A DNA stretch of 64,000 nucleotides from contig JADJGB010000008.1 of NCBI GenBank assembly GCA_016708305.1, positions 2,232,001 to 2,296,000 of the forward strand. The letters run 5' to 3'. The notes beneath the pieces are model-generated. The model had not been told where the DNA came from. It saw only the letters and a list, made by a program, of their open reading frames with translations, and made no database searches. Shown piece after piece: positions 19,478-30,429 of this stretch. The translations under genes were made by a program, and so were the position numbers. How positions within the stretch are numbered: position 1 is the stretch's first letter; each line of letters begins with the position of its first letter. This DNA comes from Sphingobacteriales bacterium. Its GTDB lineage: Bacteria; Bacteroidota; Bacteroidia; Chitinophagales; Chitinophagaceae.

Positions 19478-20058
19478 GGCTAAACCAAACAGTTTAACGT
19501 GAAGATCGAGCACCTGCGAAATAACGGATTCTTTGCCATTGTTATTTATTATAAAATCGCATCTTTCCATTTTTTCAGGTTCATCCATTTGTTTTTTCAT
19601 TCGCTCTATTACTTTTTCGGCATTGATATGGTCTCGGTCCATGGTTCTTTTTATTCTCAGTTCGGTGGGCGAACTTACTCCGACTACATAGTCAAGATAT
19701 TGGTTGCTGTGGCTTTCAAAAATCAATGCGGCTTCTTTGATGGCATATTTTGTTTTTTGCTTTTGGAACCAATTATTTGCGTCATCAATGGTTATGGGAT
19801 GAACAAGGTGTTGAGAAATTTTAAAGATTCTTCATTATTAAAAACTTTTAAGGACAAAAACGTCCTGTTTAGGTTGCCATTAGCATAGGCTTCAGCGCCA
19901 AATTTTTCAATAATCTTTTCTCTGATTCCTTGACTGGTGTTCATTATTTTTTTTGCAGCTTTATCTGCGTCATAAACTGGTATTCCCAGACTTGAAAAAA
20001 TTCCGGCTACAGTAGATTTACCGCTGCCGATACCTCCTGTCAATCCAATTTTAAGCAT
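19460..20058 (-). CDS. coaE: Dephospho-CoA kinase (frame broken)
   Basis: About 200 residues; it phosphorylates dephospho-CoA in the last step of coenzyme A synthesis. The P-loop GLTGGIGSGKST lies at residues 5-16, followed by VYDADKAAKKI. After the shift near 19800 (one G missing, restoring the LNTLVHPITIDD stretch) the lid region and the DRDHINAEKVIERMKKQM segment are normal for CoaE. It overlaps the end of the convergent histidine kinase gene by 18 bases. It belongs with yajC, the DUF1573 gene and nusB, a gene order conserved in Bacteroidota. Confidence 0.92.
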
Positions 20059-20170
20059 GATCGTTAATTTATATTGTTTTAATTCGCAAAAATCAAAACA
20101 AAAATTCCAAAAGGCAATGTAAATATTACTGCACTTCTGGAATTGCTAAATTAAGATATTTTTTTTATTT

Positions 20171-20488
20171 CTATTTATTCAGCTGGTTTGTCCATTCCAT
20201 ACTTATGGCCGACTTTTCAAGCTTGATATAATTTCCCGGGCTGATTTCAACACTTAAAGTGCCATCTTCATTCACCTGATTTATTTTTCCGTGAATACCG
20301 GCAATAGTTACTATTTTATCGCCTTTTTGAAGGTCTTGTATAAATTTCTTTTGATCTTTTGCTCTTTTGGATTGTGGCCTGATAAAAAACAGCCAGAAAA
20401 CCAGTATCATTCCTAAGATAAAAATCATTGATGTCATGCCGCCAAATGGTCCCGATGGGGTCGCTACTTCTAGTAAATTAATTATCAT
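20171..20488 (-). CDS. yajC: Preprotein translocase subunit YajC
   Basis: Intact, 105 residues. One membrane helix (MIFILGMILVFWLFFIRPQS, with the family's RPQ motif) is followed by a small cytoplasmic beta domain (KGDKIVTIAGIHGKI). YajC associates with SecDF and the Sec translocon. It lies between coaE and the DUF1573 lipoprotein gene on the same strand. Confidence 0.95.
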   Translation of the reverse strand: MIINLLEVATPSGPFGGMTSMIFILGMILVFWLFFIRPQSKRAKDQKKFIQDLQKGDKIVTIAGIHGKINQVNEDGTLSVEISPGNYIKLEKSAISMEWTNQLNK

Positions 20489-20515
20489 TATTGAGTTATT
20501 ATTGACTTAAAAAAA

Positions 20516-20972
20516 TTATTCATACAATTCTCCCTTGAAGGTGAGTGTGTGCTCGGTGCTAGGCTTGGTGTTGGCGCTCACATGCACCTGCTTTATTTGT
20601 GTGCCCACAGCCTGACTTTCTGTATTGAACATAGCCACAATCTTATCTTCTTTTCCCGGAAGGATAGGTTTTTCGGGTTTTTCGGCGATGGTACAGCCCA
20701 TCGGGGGTTACCGAATTGATAATAAGCGGTTTTGCTCCCGTGTTTTTTAAAATGGTAAGTAACCTCCACTTTTGTCCTTTCTTTATCTTACCGATTTCTT
20801 TTTCAATTGGGTCAACCCATTCTATGGTTGTAAAATTTGCCGAATCTGTAGCAACAGCGTTTCCAAGCTGGTCCACAGCAACAGGTCCTGACATAGCCCC
20901 AATTTTGGTTTGCTCATCTTTGCATGCAGTAAATAGCAAAGTAATGGAAAGAATTAAAATTAAATGTTTCAT
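20516..20972 (-). CDS. DUF1573 domain lipoprotein (frame broken)
   Basis: About 150 residues. A lipoprotein signal (MKHLILILSITLLFTAC) precedes one DUF1573 Ig-like domain: the KKGQKWRLLTILKNTGAKPLII strand pair and the Cys motif near GCTIAEKPEKPILPGKE. The frame breaks near 20697 at the C/G-rich codons before GCTIAEKP; more than one base is affected. The gene sits between nusB and yajC, its usual place in Bacteroidota. The role of the domain is unknown. Confidence 0.85.
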
Positions 20973-21020
20973 TTTTCTAAAAATTAGAGTGCAAAATTAT
21001 AATATTTGCTATTAATAACT

Positions 21021-21955
21021 TTAACGTTTTCTGAAATCGGTTTTCTTAAGTTTTCCTTCAAGCAAAAATTCTTTATGAATATTGTCGAGAATACCATTTA
21101 TAAAATGGCCGCTTTGTTCGGTACTGTATTCTTTTGCCAGGTCAATATACTCATTGATGGTTACCTTGGGAGGGATGGTTTCAAAATACAAAAACTCGCT
21201 CAAACCCATTTTCATAATTATCATATCCAGTATAGCTATGCGCTCAGGATCCCAGTTTTTTAACTTGGGTTTAATAAATTCGAGTAAATAATCCTCCTTT
21301 TCAATAACGGTTTGTAGCAGGTCTGAAGCAAATTTTCTTTTTCGCCACTAATAATCCTTTGAAAGTCGGATGCGCCGGGTTTGTGCAAATAAGAAACCAG
21401 TATTTGCACCAGCATTTCTGCATCGTCATTCCAGTTAGCGTACAATTCATCCACATTGCTTATGAAATCCTCATTATTCAGCATCAAATCGTTTAAGATA
21501 AATGTAAATATTTTCCGGTCTTCGGGTTTGTTTTGCTGCTGAATAGATATATAATGAATATATTCTTTGGTGGTAATCAGTTTATTATAAATCTTTTTAA
21601 TTAATTCATCATCAATCAAAAGCTCGGATTTTTCTTTCTTCTGTTGTTCAATGAAGTATTTGTCTTCCAGTATTTGCCAAAGCAGGTTGCTGCCTGCAAG
21701 TTTGGTATTTACATTAAGGTCTTTTTCTGTTGGAATGAATTTATGAGATTTTTGGTAGGCATCTTTTTCGGCATATCGGGCAATATTTGTAATAAGCTGT
21801 ATTAAATACACCAATAGCGATCTGGTTTGTGAAAAATGCTGACGAAGTATCTTTTGTGGGTCAATAGGTCTTTCTGTTTCTGCTGATGTTGTATATGCAT
21901 AAAGCGTCTGCATCACCTTCACCCTTATATTTCTTCTGCTGATCATTGTAGTCAA
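21021..21955 (-). CDS. nusB: Transcription antitermination factor NusB (frame broken)
   Basis: About 310 residues, the long form found in Bacteroidota: an extended N-terminal region starting with MISRRNIRVKVMQTLYAY and a C-terminal NusB core with DPERIAILDMIIMKMG, TINEYIDLAKEYS and FINGILD. NusB binds the boxA of rRNA leaders with NusE. The frame breaks near 21338, and the two halves join in the EKxFASDLLQTVIEKEDYL region. ATG at 21955 or 21946 are both possible starts. It is the first gene of nusB-DUF1573-yajC-coaE. Confidence 0.92.
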
Positions 21956-22174
21956 GAACTATTTAAGTTGGCGAAGATAGGGTTAAAGCCCGAAATATAT
22001 CATCATAAAAATTGAATATTAGTGTAAAAGTTTCATTTTCAGAAGAATATGTGTAGCCACCTCTAATGAATCATTACTGCAACTGCCATTTTAGCATATT
22101 TTTTAAATGCGGCACAATCATTGAAAGTTAAATAGACATAAAAAATAACATTAAACATAAAATTATTTAAAAAT

Positions 22175-24092
22175 ATGGGTAAAATAATAGGAATAGACTT
22201 AGGTACCACAAATAGTTGTGTATCAGTTATGGAAGGTAATGAGCCCGTGGTAATAGCCAACGATGAGGGCCGTCGTACAACGCCATCGGTGGTAGCTTTT
22301 TTGAAAAATGGAGAAAGAAAGGTAGGCGATCCTGCCAAGAGGCAAGCCATTACAAATCCGCAGAATACAATTATGTCTGTGAAGCGTTTTATGGGACGCC
22401 GTTTTGATGAAGTGGGCGAAGAAATGACACACTGGAGCTACAAAGTAGCAAAAGGCGACAATAATACCGTTAGAATTGATATTGATGGTAGGCTTTATAC
22501 GCCTCAGGAAATTTCGGCAATGGTTTTGCAAAAAATGAAAAAAACTGCTGAAGATTACCTGGGTCAGGAAGTTACTGAAGCTGTTATCACTGTTCCGGCT
22601 TATTTCAACGATTCACAGCGACAGGCAACAAAAGAAGCTGGTGAAATTGCAGGCTTAACTGTTCGCCGTATTGTGAACGAGCCTACAGCCGCAGCGCTGG
22701 CTTATGGCCTTGATAAAGGTGGCAGAGACCATAAGATTGCCGTTTTTGACCTTGGTGGCGGTACTTTTGATATCTCCATTCTGGAGTTGGGTGATGGCGT
22801 TTTTGAGGTAAAATCAACTAATGGAGATACGCACTTAGGTGGTGATGATTTTGATAAAGTGATTATGGACTGGCTGGCAGAACAATTTAAGGCAGATGAA
22901 GCGATTGACCTTCGTAAAGACCCGATGGCATTGCAACGGCTGAAAGAATCTGCCGAAAAAGCCCAAAGGTAGAACTGTCTTCTTCCACCGAAACAGAAAT
23001 CAACCTGCCTTATATTACTGCAGTGGATGGCGTGCCCAAGCACCTTGTTAAAATTAACCCGCGCCAAATTTGAACAATTGGCCGACAGTTTGTTTGCACG
23101 GTGCCTGAAACCTTGCGAAGCGGCATTGAAAGATGCAGGGGTGAATGCCGGTGAAATTGAAGAAGTGGTTCTCGTGGGCGGTAGTACCGGGAACGCAAAA
23201 GTGCAGGAAATAGTGGAAAAATTCTTTGGCAGAAAACCAAATAAAGGTGTAAATCCGGACGAAGTGGTGGCGGTAGGCGCTGCTATTCAGGGAGCCGTAT
23301 TGACCGGTGAGGTAAAAGATGTATTGTTGCTGGACGTAACGCCGCTTTCATTGGGTATTGAAACACTGGGCGGTGTGATGACCACTTTGATTCCGTCCAA
23401 CACTACTATTCCCAGCAAGAAATCTGAGGTATTCTCTACCGCAAGCGATAATCAGCCCGGCGTTCAGATTCACGTATTGCAGGGCGAGCGCTCAATGGCA
23501 AAGGACAACAAAAGCTTAGGGATATTCAATCTGGATGGCATTGCGCCGGCTCCGCGTGGTGTTCCTCAAATTGAAGTTATTTTTGATATTGATGCCAATG
23601 GTATCATGCACGTAACCGCCAAAGACAAAGGAACCGGTAAGAGCAAAAATACACATTGAAGCAGGAAGCGGTTTGTCAAAAGATGAAGTGGAAAAAATGA
23701 AAGCCGAAGCAAAAGCCAATGAGGCCAGCGACAAGGCAGAAAAAGAAAAAATTGACAAATTGAACGCTGCCGACAGTTTAGTATTTCAAACAGAAAAGCA
23801 ACTGAAAGAATATGGCGACAAAATTCCTGCCGATAAAAAATCGGCCATCGAATCGGCTGTAGAAAAACTGAAGGAAGCACATAAACAGCAAAATATTGCA
23901 GCTATAGACGCAGCCACACAGGAACTGAATACTGCATGGACAGCAGCCAGTGAAGATATATACAAGCAGGGGCAAGATGCAGGAGCACAGGCCGGCGGTC
24001 CAGGATTTGATCCTAATGCGGGTAGTGGCCAGCAAGGTACTACCTCGGCAGCAGATGATGTAACAGATGTTCCTTACGAAGAAGTAAAATAA
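22175..24092 (+). CDS. dnaK: Molecular chaperone DnaK (Hsp70; frame broken)
   Basis: About 638 residues. The ATPase domain starts GIDLGTTNSCVSVMEGNEP and includes VPAYFNDSQRQATKEAG and FDLGGGTFDISILEL; the substrate domain has LDVTPLSLGIETLGGVMT; the C-terminus is the usual lid and Gly-rich tail ending VPYEEVK. Frame breaks lie near 22968, near 23035 and near 23652. The connect motif usually read as VGGSTRIPKV appears as VGGSTGNAKV around 23180, probably two compensating errors. A terminator follows. No CIRCE element is visible upstream, and grpE/dnaJ are not adjacent. Confidence 0.95.
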
Positions 24093-24114
24093 GGAATTTT
24101 ATTCTAAAAGAGTT

Positions 24115-24146
24115 AATCCCGGTAATATACTTGCCGGGATTTTTTT
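24115..24146 (+). terminator. Rho-independent terminator of dnaK
   Basis: ATCCCGG (24116-24122) pairs perfectly with CCGGGAT (24134-24140) and is followed by a run of T residues. It lies about 24 bases after the dnaK stop. Confidence 0.9.
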
Positions 24147-24250
24147 GTGTAAACTGTTGCTTCTGCTTCCAAATTGTTTTTCCTGTATTCTTATTTTTTT
24201 ATTATATTGCCTGTCAGTAATTTATTTATTGTTTAGTTTTTTATACGATT

Positions 24251-24841
24251 ATGAACAACCGATTTTTTTTAATTTTCTTCTTCCTTTTGTTTTTTCTATC
24301 CGGCTGCGAATTGAATGAACGTCAGTCTGCAATAGAAAAACGTGAACAAGAATTAAACCAAAAAGAACAAGAACTACTATTATGGGAAAAAGACCTGCAA
24401 TTGAAAGAAGATTCATTAAAACTAATCATAGCATTGCGGGACAGCGCTTCTCTTTATGATAGTACCTCAGCAGTACCTCAGGAAATATTGGGTACGTGGA
24501 CAACAAAAATGGTGTGTACGCAAAGCTCTTGTTCTGGTTCTGTATTGGGAGATACAAAAGTGGAGCAATGGCTCATTTCGGCGCAAAAGAAAATTGTGAT
24601 AGTGCAGGCGATGAATAATAAAATGCAGATTTCAAGAATTTATACAGGCTCAATGAATGAAAAAGGCCTGATTTCTCTTCAAACCAGCAGGATTGATGTT
24701 AATTCTCCTGATAATAAAATGACTACCATCAACGTTTTACTTGAGAAAAAAGGTGATAATAGTATGGAAGGCCAAAGAGAAATTATTCAGGCTGACAATT
24801 GCCGGGTCGTCTATAGTTTAAGCTTAAAAAGGCAGAACTGA
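24251..24841 (+). CDS. Uncharacterised lipoprotein with N-terminal coiled coil
   Basis: Intact, 196 residues. The lipoprotein signal MNNRFFLIFFFLLFFLSGC is followed by a heptad-rich helix (residues about 25-60, KREQELNQKEQELLLWEKDL) and a beta-rich domain from about residue 78 (ILGTWTTKMVCTQSSC), which contains three cysteines. The gene ends 31 bases before the antiporter gene on the same strand, so the two may be co-transcribed. I do not recognise the C-terminal domain. Confidence 0.75.
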   Translation: MNNRFFLIFFFLLFFLSGCELNERQSAIEKREQELNQKEQELLLWEKDLQLKEDSLKLIIALRDSASLYDSTSAVPQEILGTWTTKMVCTQSSCSGSVLGDTKVEQWLISAQKKIVIVQAMNNKMQISRIYTGSMNEKGLISLQTSRIDVNSPDNKMTTINVLLEKKGDNSMEGQREIIQADNCRVVYSLSLKRQN

Positions 24842-24872
24842 TTTTTTTTGATTAAAATGGAAAACAAGAAAT

Positions 24873-27072
24873 ATGACGATTTTAACGGCTGATTTAAATT
24901 TTTCGCTACCATTTACCAATCCGGTAATCATCTTCTCTGTGGTACTCTTCATAATTCTTTTTGCGCCATTATTGTTCAATAAAATAAAGGTGCCGCATAT
25001 TATCGGTTTGATCCTTGCGGGCATGATTATCGGTCCATACGGTTTCAATTTGCTTTCACGTGATAGTAGCATCGTTTTGTTTGGTACGGTGGGTTTGTTG
25101 TATATCATGTTTTTGGCCGGGCTGGAAATTGATATAGAAGAGTTTAAGAAAAACAGTCTAAAGAGTTTTTTATTGGGTATTTATGCCTTCATCATTCCTA
25201 TAACTTTGGGTTTTTTGGTTAGTTATTATTTTTTGGGATATCCATTACTTACCTCCATTCTTTTGGGGAGTACATTTGCATCGCACACGTTGGTAACTTA
25301 CCCCATCGTAAGTAAATATGGACTAACCAATAACCGGTCAGTAGCCATTACCATTGGCGCTACAATGGTTACAGATATTCTCACACTTTTGGTTTTGGCA
25401 GTGATAGTGGGTATGTCGCAGGGTACGGTGAACGCTGCTTTTTGGATAAAATTGTCTATTTCAGTAGTGGTTGCTTCGGCGATCATCATTTTTGTTTTTC
25501 CATTGATTGCCCATTGGTTTTTCAAAAATATTTCGGATGGCATCAGCCAGTTTACATTTGTGTTGGCCATGGTTTTCACAGGCGGCGTTTTGGCTGCGGT
25601 GGCCGGTATTGAAGCGATTATTGGAGCCTTTTTGGCAGGTTTGGCGCTCACCAGATTTATTCCGCACAACTCTGCATTGATGAACCGAATAAGTTTTGTT
25701 GGTAATGCCATTTTATCCCTTTCTTTTGGGTGGCGTGGGAATGTTAGTAAATGTTAAAGCTGCTTTTTCGAGTGTGCAAACCATCAAGGTGGCGCTGGTA
25801 ATGATAGGCGGCGCCTTGTTAGGCAAATATCTCTCGTGCCTGTTAGCCGAAAAAACTTTCAAACTCACCCGTACCGAAGGCCAGATGGTATTTGGACTAA
25901 GCATTGCCCAGGCAGCAGCAACCCTTGCAGCGGTATTGGTTGGTTATAATGTAATTTTGGGCGAAACACCTGCCGGCGAGCCCATTCGTTTATTGGATGA
26001 AAATATTCTGAATGGCTCTATCATGTTAATACTTGTATCCTGCACAGTAAGTTCTTTTCTGGTAGAGCGCGCTTCAAAAAAATTAGTGGCAGAAGAAGGA
26101 ATTGAGAGTCAGGAGAATAAAACGCAATCAACCAATAAAACACTGATTGCCGTAAATAACCCGGTGATGATAAACAGTCTGGTAGAATTGGGGATCATGC
26201 TGACGCAAAAAAGGAATAATGAAAAATTGTTGGCATTAAATGTTTTGGAAGCCGAAAAAGGCGAAGGAGAAAACAGAAAGGCTTCCGAAAAGATGTTGAA
26301 TGCCGTTGTGAATCTGGGGGCAGGTTCAGATATTCAGATTCAACCGATTACGCGTTTTGATGCCAATGTGGCTAACGGAATACTTTATACCAGCCGCGAG
26401 CATAAAATTACCGATATTATTTTAGGGGTAACACTGCCAAATATTACTTTGAAAAGAAAACCAGGCGAAACAACTGCCAGAATTCTTGCAAATACAGAAG
26501 AAACGGTTTTTGCTTACAACCCCACACAGCCTTTCAATACCTTAAAAAAAATTATTGTGGTGGTAAATAAAAAAGCCGAATTGGAGGAAGGCTTTAGTCA
26601 TTGGGTGAAAAAATTATTTATCTTATCCAAAGAAAGTGGTCTGCCTCTGATTTTTTATGCAGGCAAATCATCAGAAACGGGTATTGCCAATATAAACAAT
26701 AGTTTGCCTAAACCGCTTTCGATAACTTTTAACGGTTTTGAAGACTGGGACGATTTTTTGATCATCAGCAGAGACGTGAGTTCTAATGATTTATTGGTCA
26801 TTATATCTTCAAGATCCGGGCATATCAGCTATTACGACAAGCTGGAAAAGATTCCTCAATATCTGATTCGATATTTTCAAAAAAACAGCAATATTGTCAT
26901 TTATCCTCAGCAGGCAATGACACACTCAAAGCTGGGAGAACTTTACGAAGAAGAAGATCATACGCTGATTGATTTGTTTTCCGAAGGGAGGAAGGTGGCC
27001 GAAAAAGCCGGTCATTTCTTTAATATCTTCCGAAAAGGAAAGCCTAAAGAATCTGATGAATCGCAGGATTAA
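24873..27072 (+). CDS. CPA2-family cation:proton antiporter with C-terminal UspA-like region (frame broken)
   Basis: About 730 residues. The N-terminal half has 11-13 membrane helices of the Na_H_exchanger fold, with family stretches PHIIGLILAGMIIGPYGF, FLAGLEIDIEEFKK and GIEAIIGAFLAGLALTRF. The soluble C-terminal half (from about residue 430) resembles two universal-stress-protein units. The frame breaks near 25720, where joining gives a continuous FLLGVGMLVN helix. The protein exchanges Na+ or K+ for protons in the inner membrane; the ion cannot be told from sequence. Confidence 0.88.
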
Positions 27073-27099
27073 TATCGCCGGTTGGCCGCATACGCCCGT

Positions 27100-29757
27100 C
27101 TAATTGATTTTATTTTTTATCTCCTGAAGTTTTAATAATGCTTCAACCGGTGTTAGCCTGTTGATATCAATATCGGTAAGCAATTTCCTTATATCTTCAA
27201 AGGTCTCGCTATGAGCATCAAAAATTGAAAGCTGAAATTGAGGCGAAGCGATTTCCTTCATTTTTTCTTTGATAGACATTTTTGATTTTTGCTGATTGCC
27301 GGTCGCCGAAGCTTCAGAACTAAAGCCTTCCACATGCTGGCTTTCCAATAGGGACAAAATTTCATTTGCCCGACTTATCAATGATTGCGGCATCCCGGCC
27401 ATTTTTGCCACATGAATACCAAAACTGTGGGTACTGCCGCCGCGTGCCATTTTTCTGAGGAAAATTATTTTATTGCCTATTTCTTTATTGGTTATATGAT
27501 AATTTTTTACCCGTAACAGTCGTTCTTCCAACTCGTTCAGTTCGTGGTAGTGGGTAGCAAAGAGCGTAATTGGTTTTTGTGGCGCATTGTGCAGGTATTC
27601 TGCTATGCTCCAGGCAATGGATATGCCGTCATAAGTGCTGGTGCCACGCCCAATTTCATCAAGCAGAATCAGGCTTCTTTCGGTAAGGTTATTAATGATG
27701 GAGGCAGTTTCGTTCATCTCCACCATAAAGGTACTTTCGCCGCCACTCAGATTATCGGAAGCGCCCACTCTGGTAAAAATTTTATCTGTCAGCCCAATTC
27801 TGGCTTCGTTTGCAGGCACAAAACTGCCGATATGCGCCATCAGGGTAATCAGCGCTGTTTGTCTTAGCAATGCCGACTTGCCGCTCATATTGGGCCCAGT
27901 GAGGATAATTATTTGCTGGTCGGTTTTATTCAGATCCAGGTCATTACTGATATAGCTTTCGCCCGGTGGCAGATTTCTTTCTATCACGGGGTGGCGCCCT
28001 TCCTTCACCTGCCATTCTTCGCCTTCGTGCAGCGCTGGTTTTTTATATTGGTAATGTATGGCATTATGTGCAAAGCAGCAAAGACAGTCAAGGATGGCTA
28101 CCAGATTTCCGTTGGTTTGCACGGGAGCAAGATAATCAAATAGTTCGTTCAGTAACAGGTCGTATAGTTGTTGCTCCAGCGCCAGTATTTTTTCTTCGGC
28201 GCCGGTAATTTTTTCCTCATATTCTTTCAGTTCGGGAGTGATGTACCTTTCTGCATTGGTAAGCGTCTGTTTACGCATCCAGTTTTCAGGCACTTTGTTT
28301 TTGTGTACATTAGTTACCTCAGATAATAACCAAATACATTGTTGAAACCAATCTTCAGCGAGCTGATTCCGGTTTTTTCAGCTTCTATCTGTTGTAGCTT
28401 GGTCAAATAAGATTTTCCGCTCTGCGAAATATTTCTCAGTTCGTCTAATTCTTCATTCACCCCACTCTGAATCATTCCGCCTTTTACCGCTGTGGACGGA
28501 GGATTGTTTATGATTGTTTTATGAATTTTATCGGCAATAATAGGGCAGGGGTTCAGTGCATCACCTATCCGTTGCAGGTAGGTATTGGAATGTAAAATGC
28601 ATTGTTGTTTGATAAGTTCCACCTGTTTCAGCCCTCTTGCTAATTGCAATAGTTCTCTTGGATTAATTTTTTTTGCAGGTATTTTTGAAACTAATCTTTC
28701 AATGTCCCCACATTGTTTTATGGAATTCAATAGCGATTTTCGCAAATCGGTATCTTTAATAAATTCTTCCACTACGTCTAACCGCTCGTTGATTTTGCCA
28801 ATATCAATCAGCGGAAAGATAATCCATCTTTTTAGCAGTCTGGCGCCCATGGGCGACACGGTGTTATCCAAAACATTCAGCAAGGTTTGATTACTCTCGC
28901 TATTTGGGTGAATCAATTCCAGATTGCGGATAGTGAAGCGGTCCATCCACAAAAAATCATCCCTGTGTAAGCTATGGATAGAGGTAATGTGTTGCAGATT
29001 GGGGTGTTCGGTATCTCTCAGGTAATGTATTATGGCTCCGGCTGCTATCAGACCCAATTTTTGTTCATCCACGCCAAAGCCTTTCAAACTGTGGGTTTGA
29101 AAATGCCTGAGCAGGATGTCCTGACAATATTGCAGATCAAAAAATCCATTCATCCAATGAATAAACATAGATTTTGCTGCCAAAATATTCCTTAAATTTT
29201 TTTTGCTGGTGTCGTTGAAAAACAACTTCAGCGGGGCGAAAACTCTGCAATAGTTTGTCTGCATATTCTCTGTCTCCCTCTGCAATAAAAAACTCGCCGG
29301 TGGATAAGTCCAGAAAAGCCAGCCCAAATTTATCGTCTTCTGCAAAATGGAGGCCCGCTAAAAAATTGTTGCTATTGTGTTCCAACAGTTTATCATTGGT
29401 TGCCGTGCCGGGTGTTACCATTTCAGTAACGCCCCGTTTCACTATTCCTTTGGCTTGTTTGGGGTCTTCCAATTGATCGCAGATGGCTACCCTGTAGCCT
29501 GCTTTTACCAGTTTATGAAGGTAGGTGTCCAGCGCATGATGCGGAAACCCTGCCAAATCAAGCGATGCGGCAGCGCCATTATTCCTTTTGGTGAGGGTGA
29601 TACCCAAAACCTGAGAGGCAATGATGGCATCCTGCCCAAAGGTCTCATAAAAATCGCCCACTCGAAACAGCAGGATGGCATCAGGATATTTTTGCTTAAT
29701 AGCCTTATGCTGCTGCATCAACGGAGTATCGTCAGGATTGTTTTTAGCTTTCGACAT
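27100..29757 (-). CDS. mutS: DNA mismatch repair protein MutS (frame broken)
   Basis: About 880 residues. The mismatch-binding Phe-Tyr-Glu motif is in RVGDFYETFGQDA near the N-terminus. The core and clamp follow, and the ATPase domain has Walker A GPNMSGKSALLRQTA, signature STFMVEM and Walker B ILLDEIGRGTSTYDG, with the conserved ATHYHEL. Frame breaks lie near 29170-29200 and near 28300. The start is at 29757 (MSKAKNNPDDTPLMQQ), 5 bases after a TACATTTG element. It is divergent from the TrmH-like gene. The length and all motifs are normal for MutS1. Confidence 0.95.
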
Positions 29758-29762
29758 CAGGG

Positions 29763-29770
29763 CAAATGTA
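29763..29770 (-). promoter_or_regulatory. -7 element TACATTTG 5 bases before mutS
   Basis: On the minus strand TACATTTG is followed by CCCTG and ATG at 29757. TTTT lies exactly 19 bases upstream (29793-29790). The geometry matches the ABC-F and dehydrogenase promoters and predicts a leaderless or near-leaderless mRNA. Confidence 0.55.
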
Positions 29771-29889
29771 TATTTTTAAAAGGAATGTAAAAACCTTAGA
29801 TTTCAACAAATCATTCATATCTGAAACTTTTTTTGTATTTCACTACATTAATGGTTATTTCGAAAAAATAGCATATCGGCCAAACCTAT

Positions 29890-29897
29890 TAAATTTG
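29890..29897 (+). promoter_or_regulatory. -7 element TAAATTTG 4 bases before the TrmH-like gene
   Basis: TAAATTTG is followed by CGCC and then ATG at 29902, almost the same string as at the ABC-F gene. No TTTT or TTTG sits 19-21 bases upstream, so the -33 part is not supported here. Confidence 0.45.
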
Positions 29898-29901
29898 CGC
29901 C

Positions 29902-30429
29902 ATGCGAAAACTAAATATGCCTGAACTGGATCGTAAAACAGTAGATGAATTTAAGGATGCTGACAAAATGCCTATTATTGTTGTTTTGGAAAATATACGA
30001 AGCGCCTACAATGTGGGCAGTGTTTTTCGTACAAGTGACGCTTTTTTGATTGAGGCAATTTATATTACCGGCTATTCGGCCAAACCGCCACACAAAGAGG
30101 TAAAAAAAACCGCTCTCGGCGCCGAAGAAACTGTTGAATGGAAACATTTTTCAAATGCAACGATTGCCATTGAAGAACTCCGGAGCAAGGGCTACCGTAT
30201 TTTGGCCGTAGAACAGGTGGAAAACAGCCTCAAACTGCACCACCTAAACCGGAATGGTGAAGAAAAAATTGCCGTTATTTTTGGAAATGAGGTGGTAGGT
30301 GTGGAGCAAACCACCATTGCTCAATGCGATGGCTGCCTTGAAATACCACAGTTGGGTATGAAACACTCCCTTAACATTGCTACCGCAGTGGGAGTGGTTT
30401 TGTGGGAAATGGTACGAAGTCGAATTTAG
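29902..30429 (+). CDS. TrmH/SpoU family RNA 2'-O-methyltransferase
   Basis: Intact, 175 residues. The three SPOUT motifs are present: NIRSAYNVGSVFRTSDA (motif 1), VIFGNEVVGV (motif 2) and IPQLGMKHSLNIATAVGVVL (motif 3), which form the knot that binds S-adenosylmethionine. The protein should methylate a tRNA or rRNA ribose, but the target is not visible. The start at 29902 (MRKLNMPELDRK) matches the MRKL.. beginning of Bacteroidota homologues, so I prefer it to Met-6. It is divergent from mutS. Confidence 0.9.
   Translation: MRKLNMPELDRKTVDEFKDADKMPIIVVLENIRSAYNVGSVFRTSDAFLIEAIYITGYSAKPPHKEVKKTALGAEETVEWKHFSNATIAIEELRSKGYRILAVEQVENSLKLHHLNRNGEEKIAVIFGNEVVGVEQTTIAQCDGCLEIPQLGMKHSLNIATAVGVVLWEMVRSRI

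Noticed and set aside
20059..20170. tRNA or small RNA in short gaps of the housekeeping region
   Set aside because: No cloverleaf pattern or T-loop GTTCRA motif with matching stems was found in these gaps.
24873..25757. Two separate antiporter genes
   Set aside because: The two frames overlap at about 25700-25757, and joining them rebuilds one CPA2 protein with a continuous helix.
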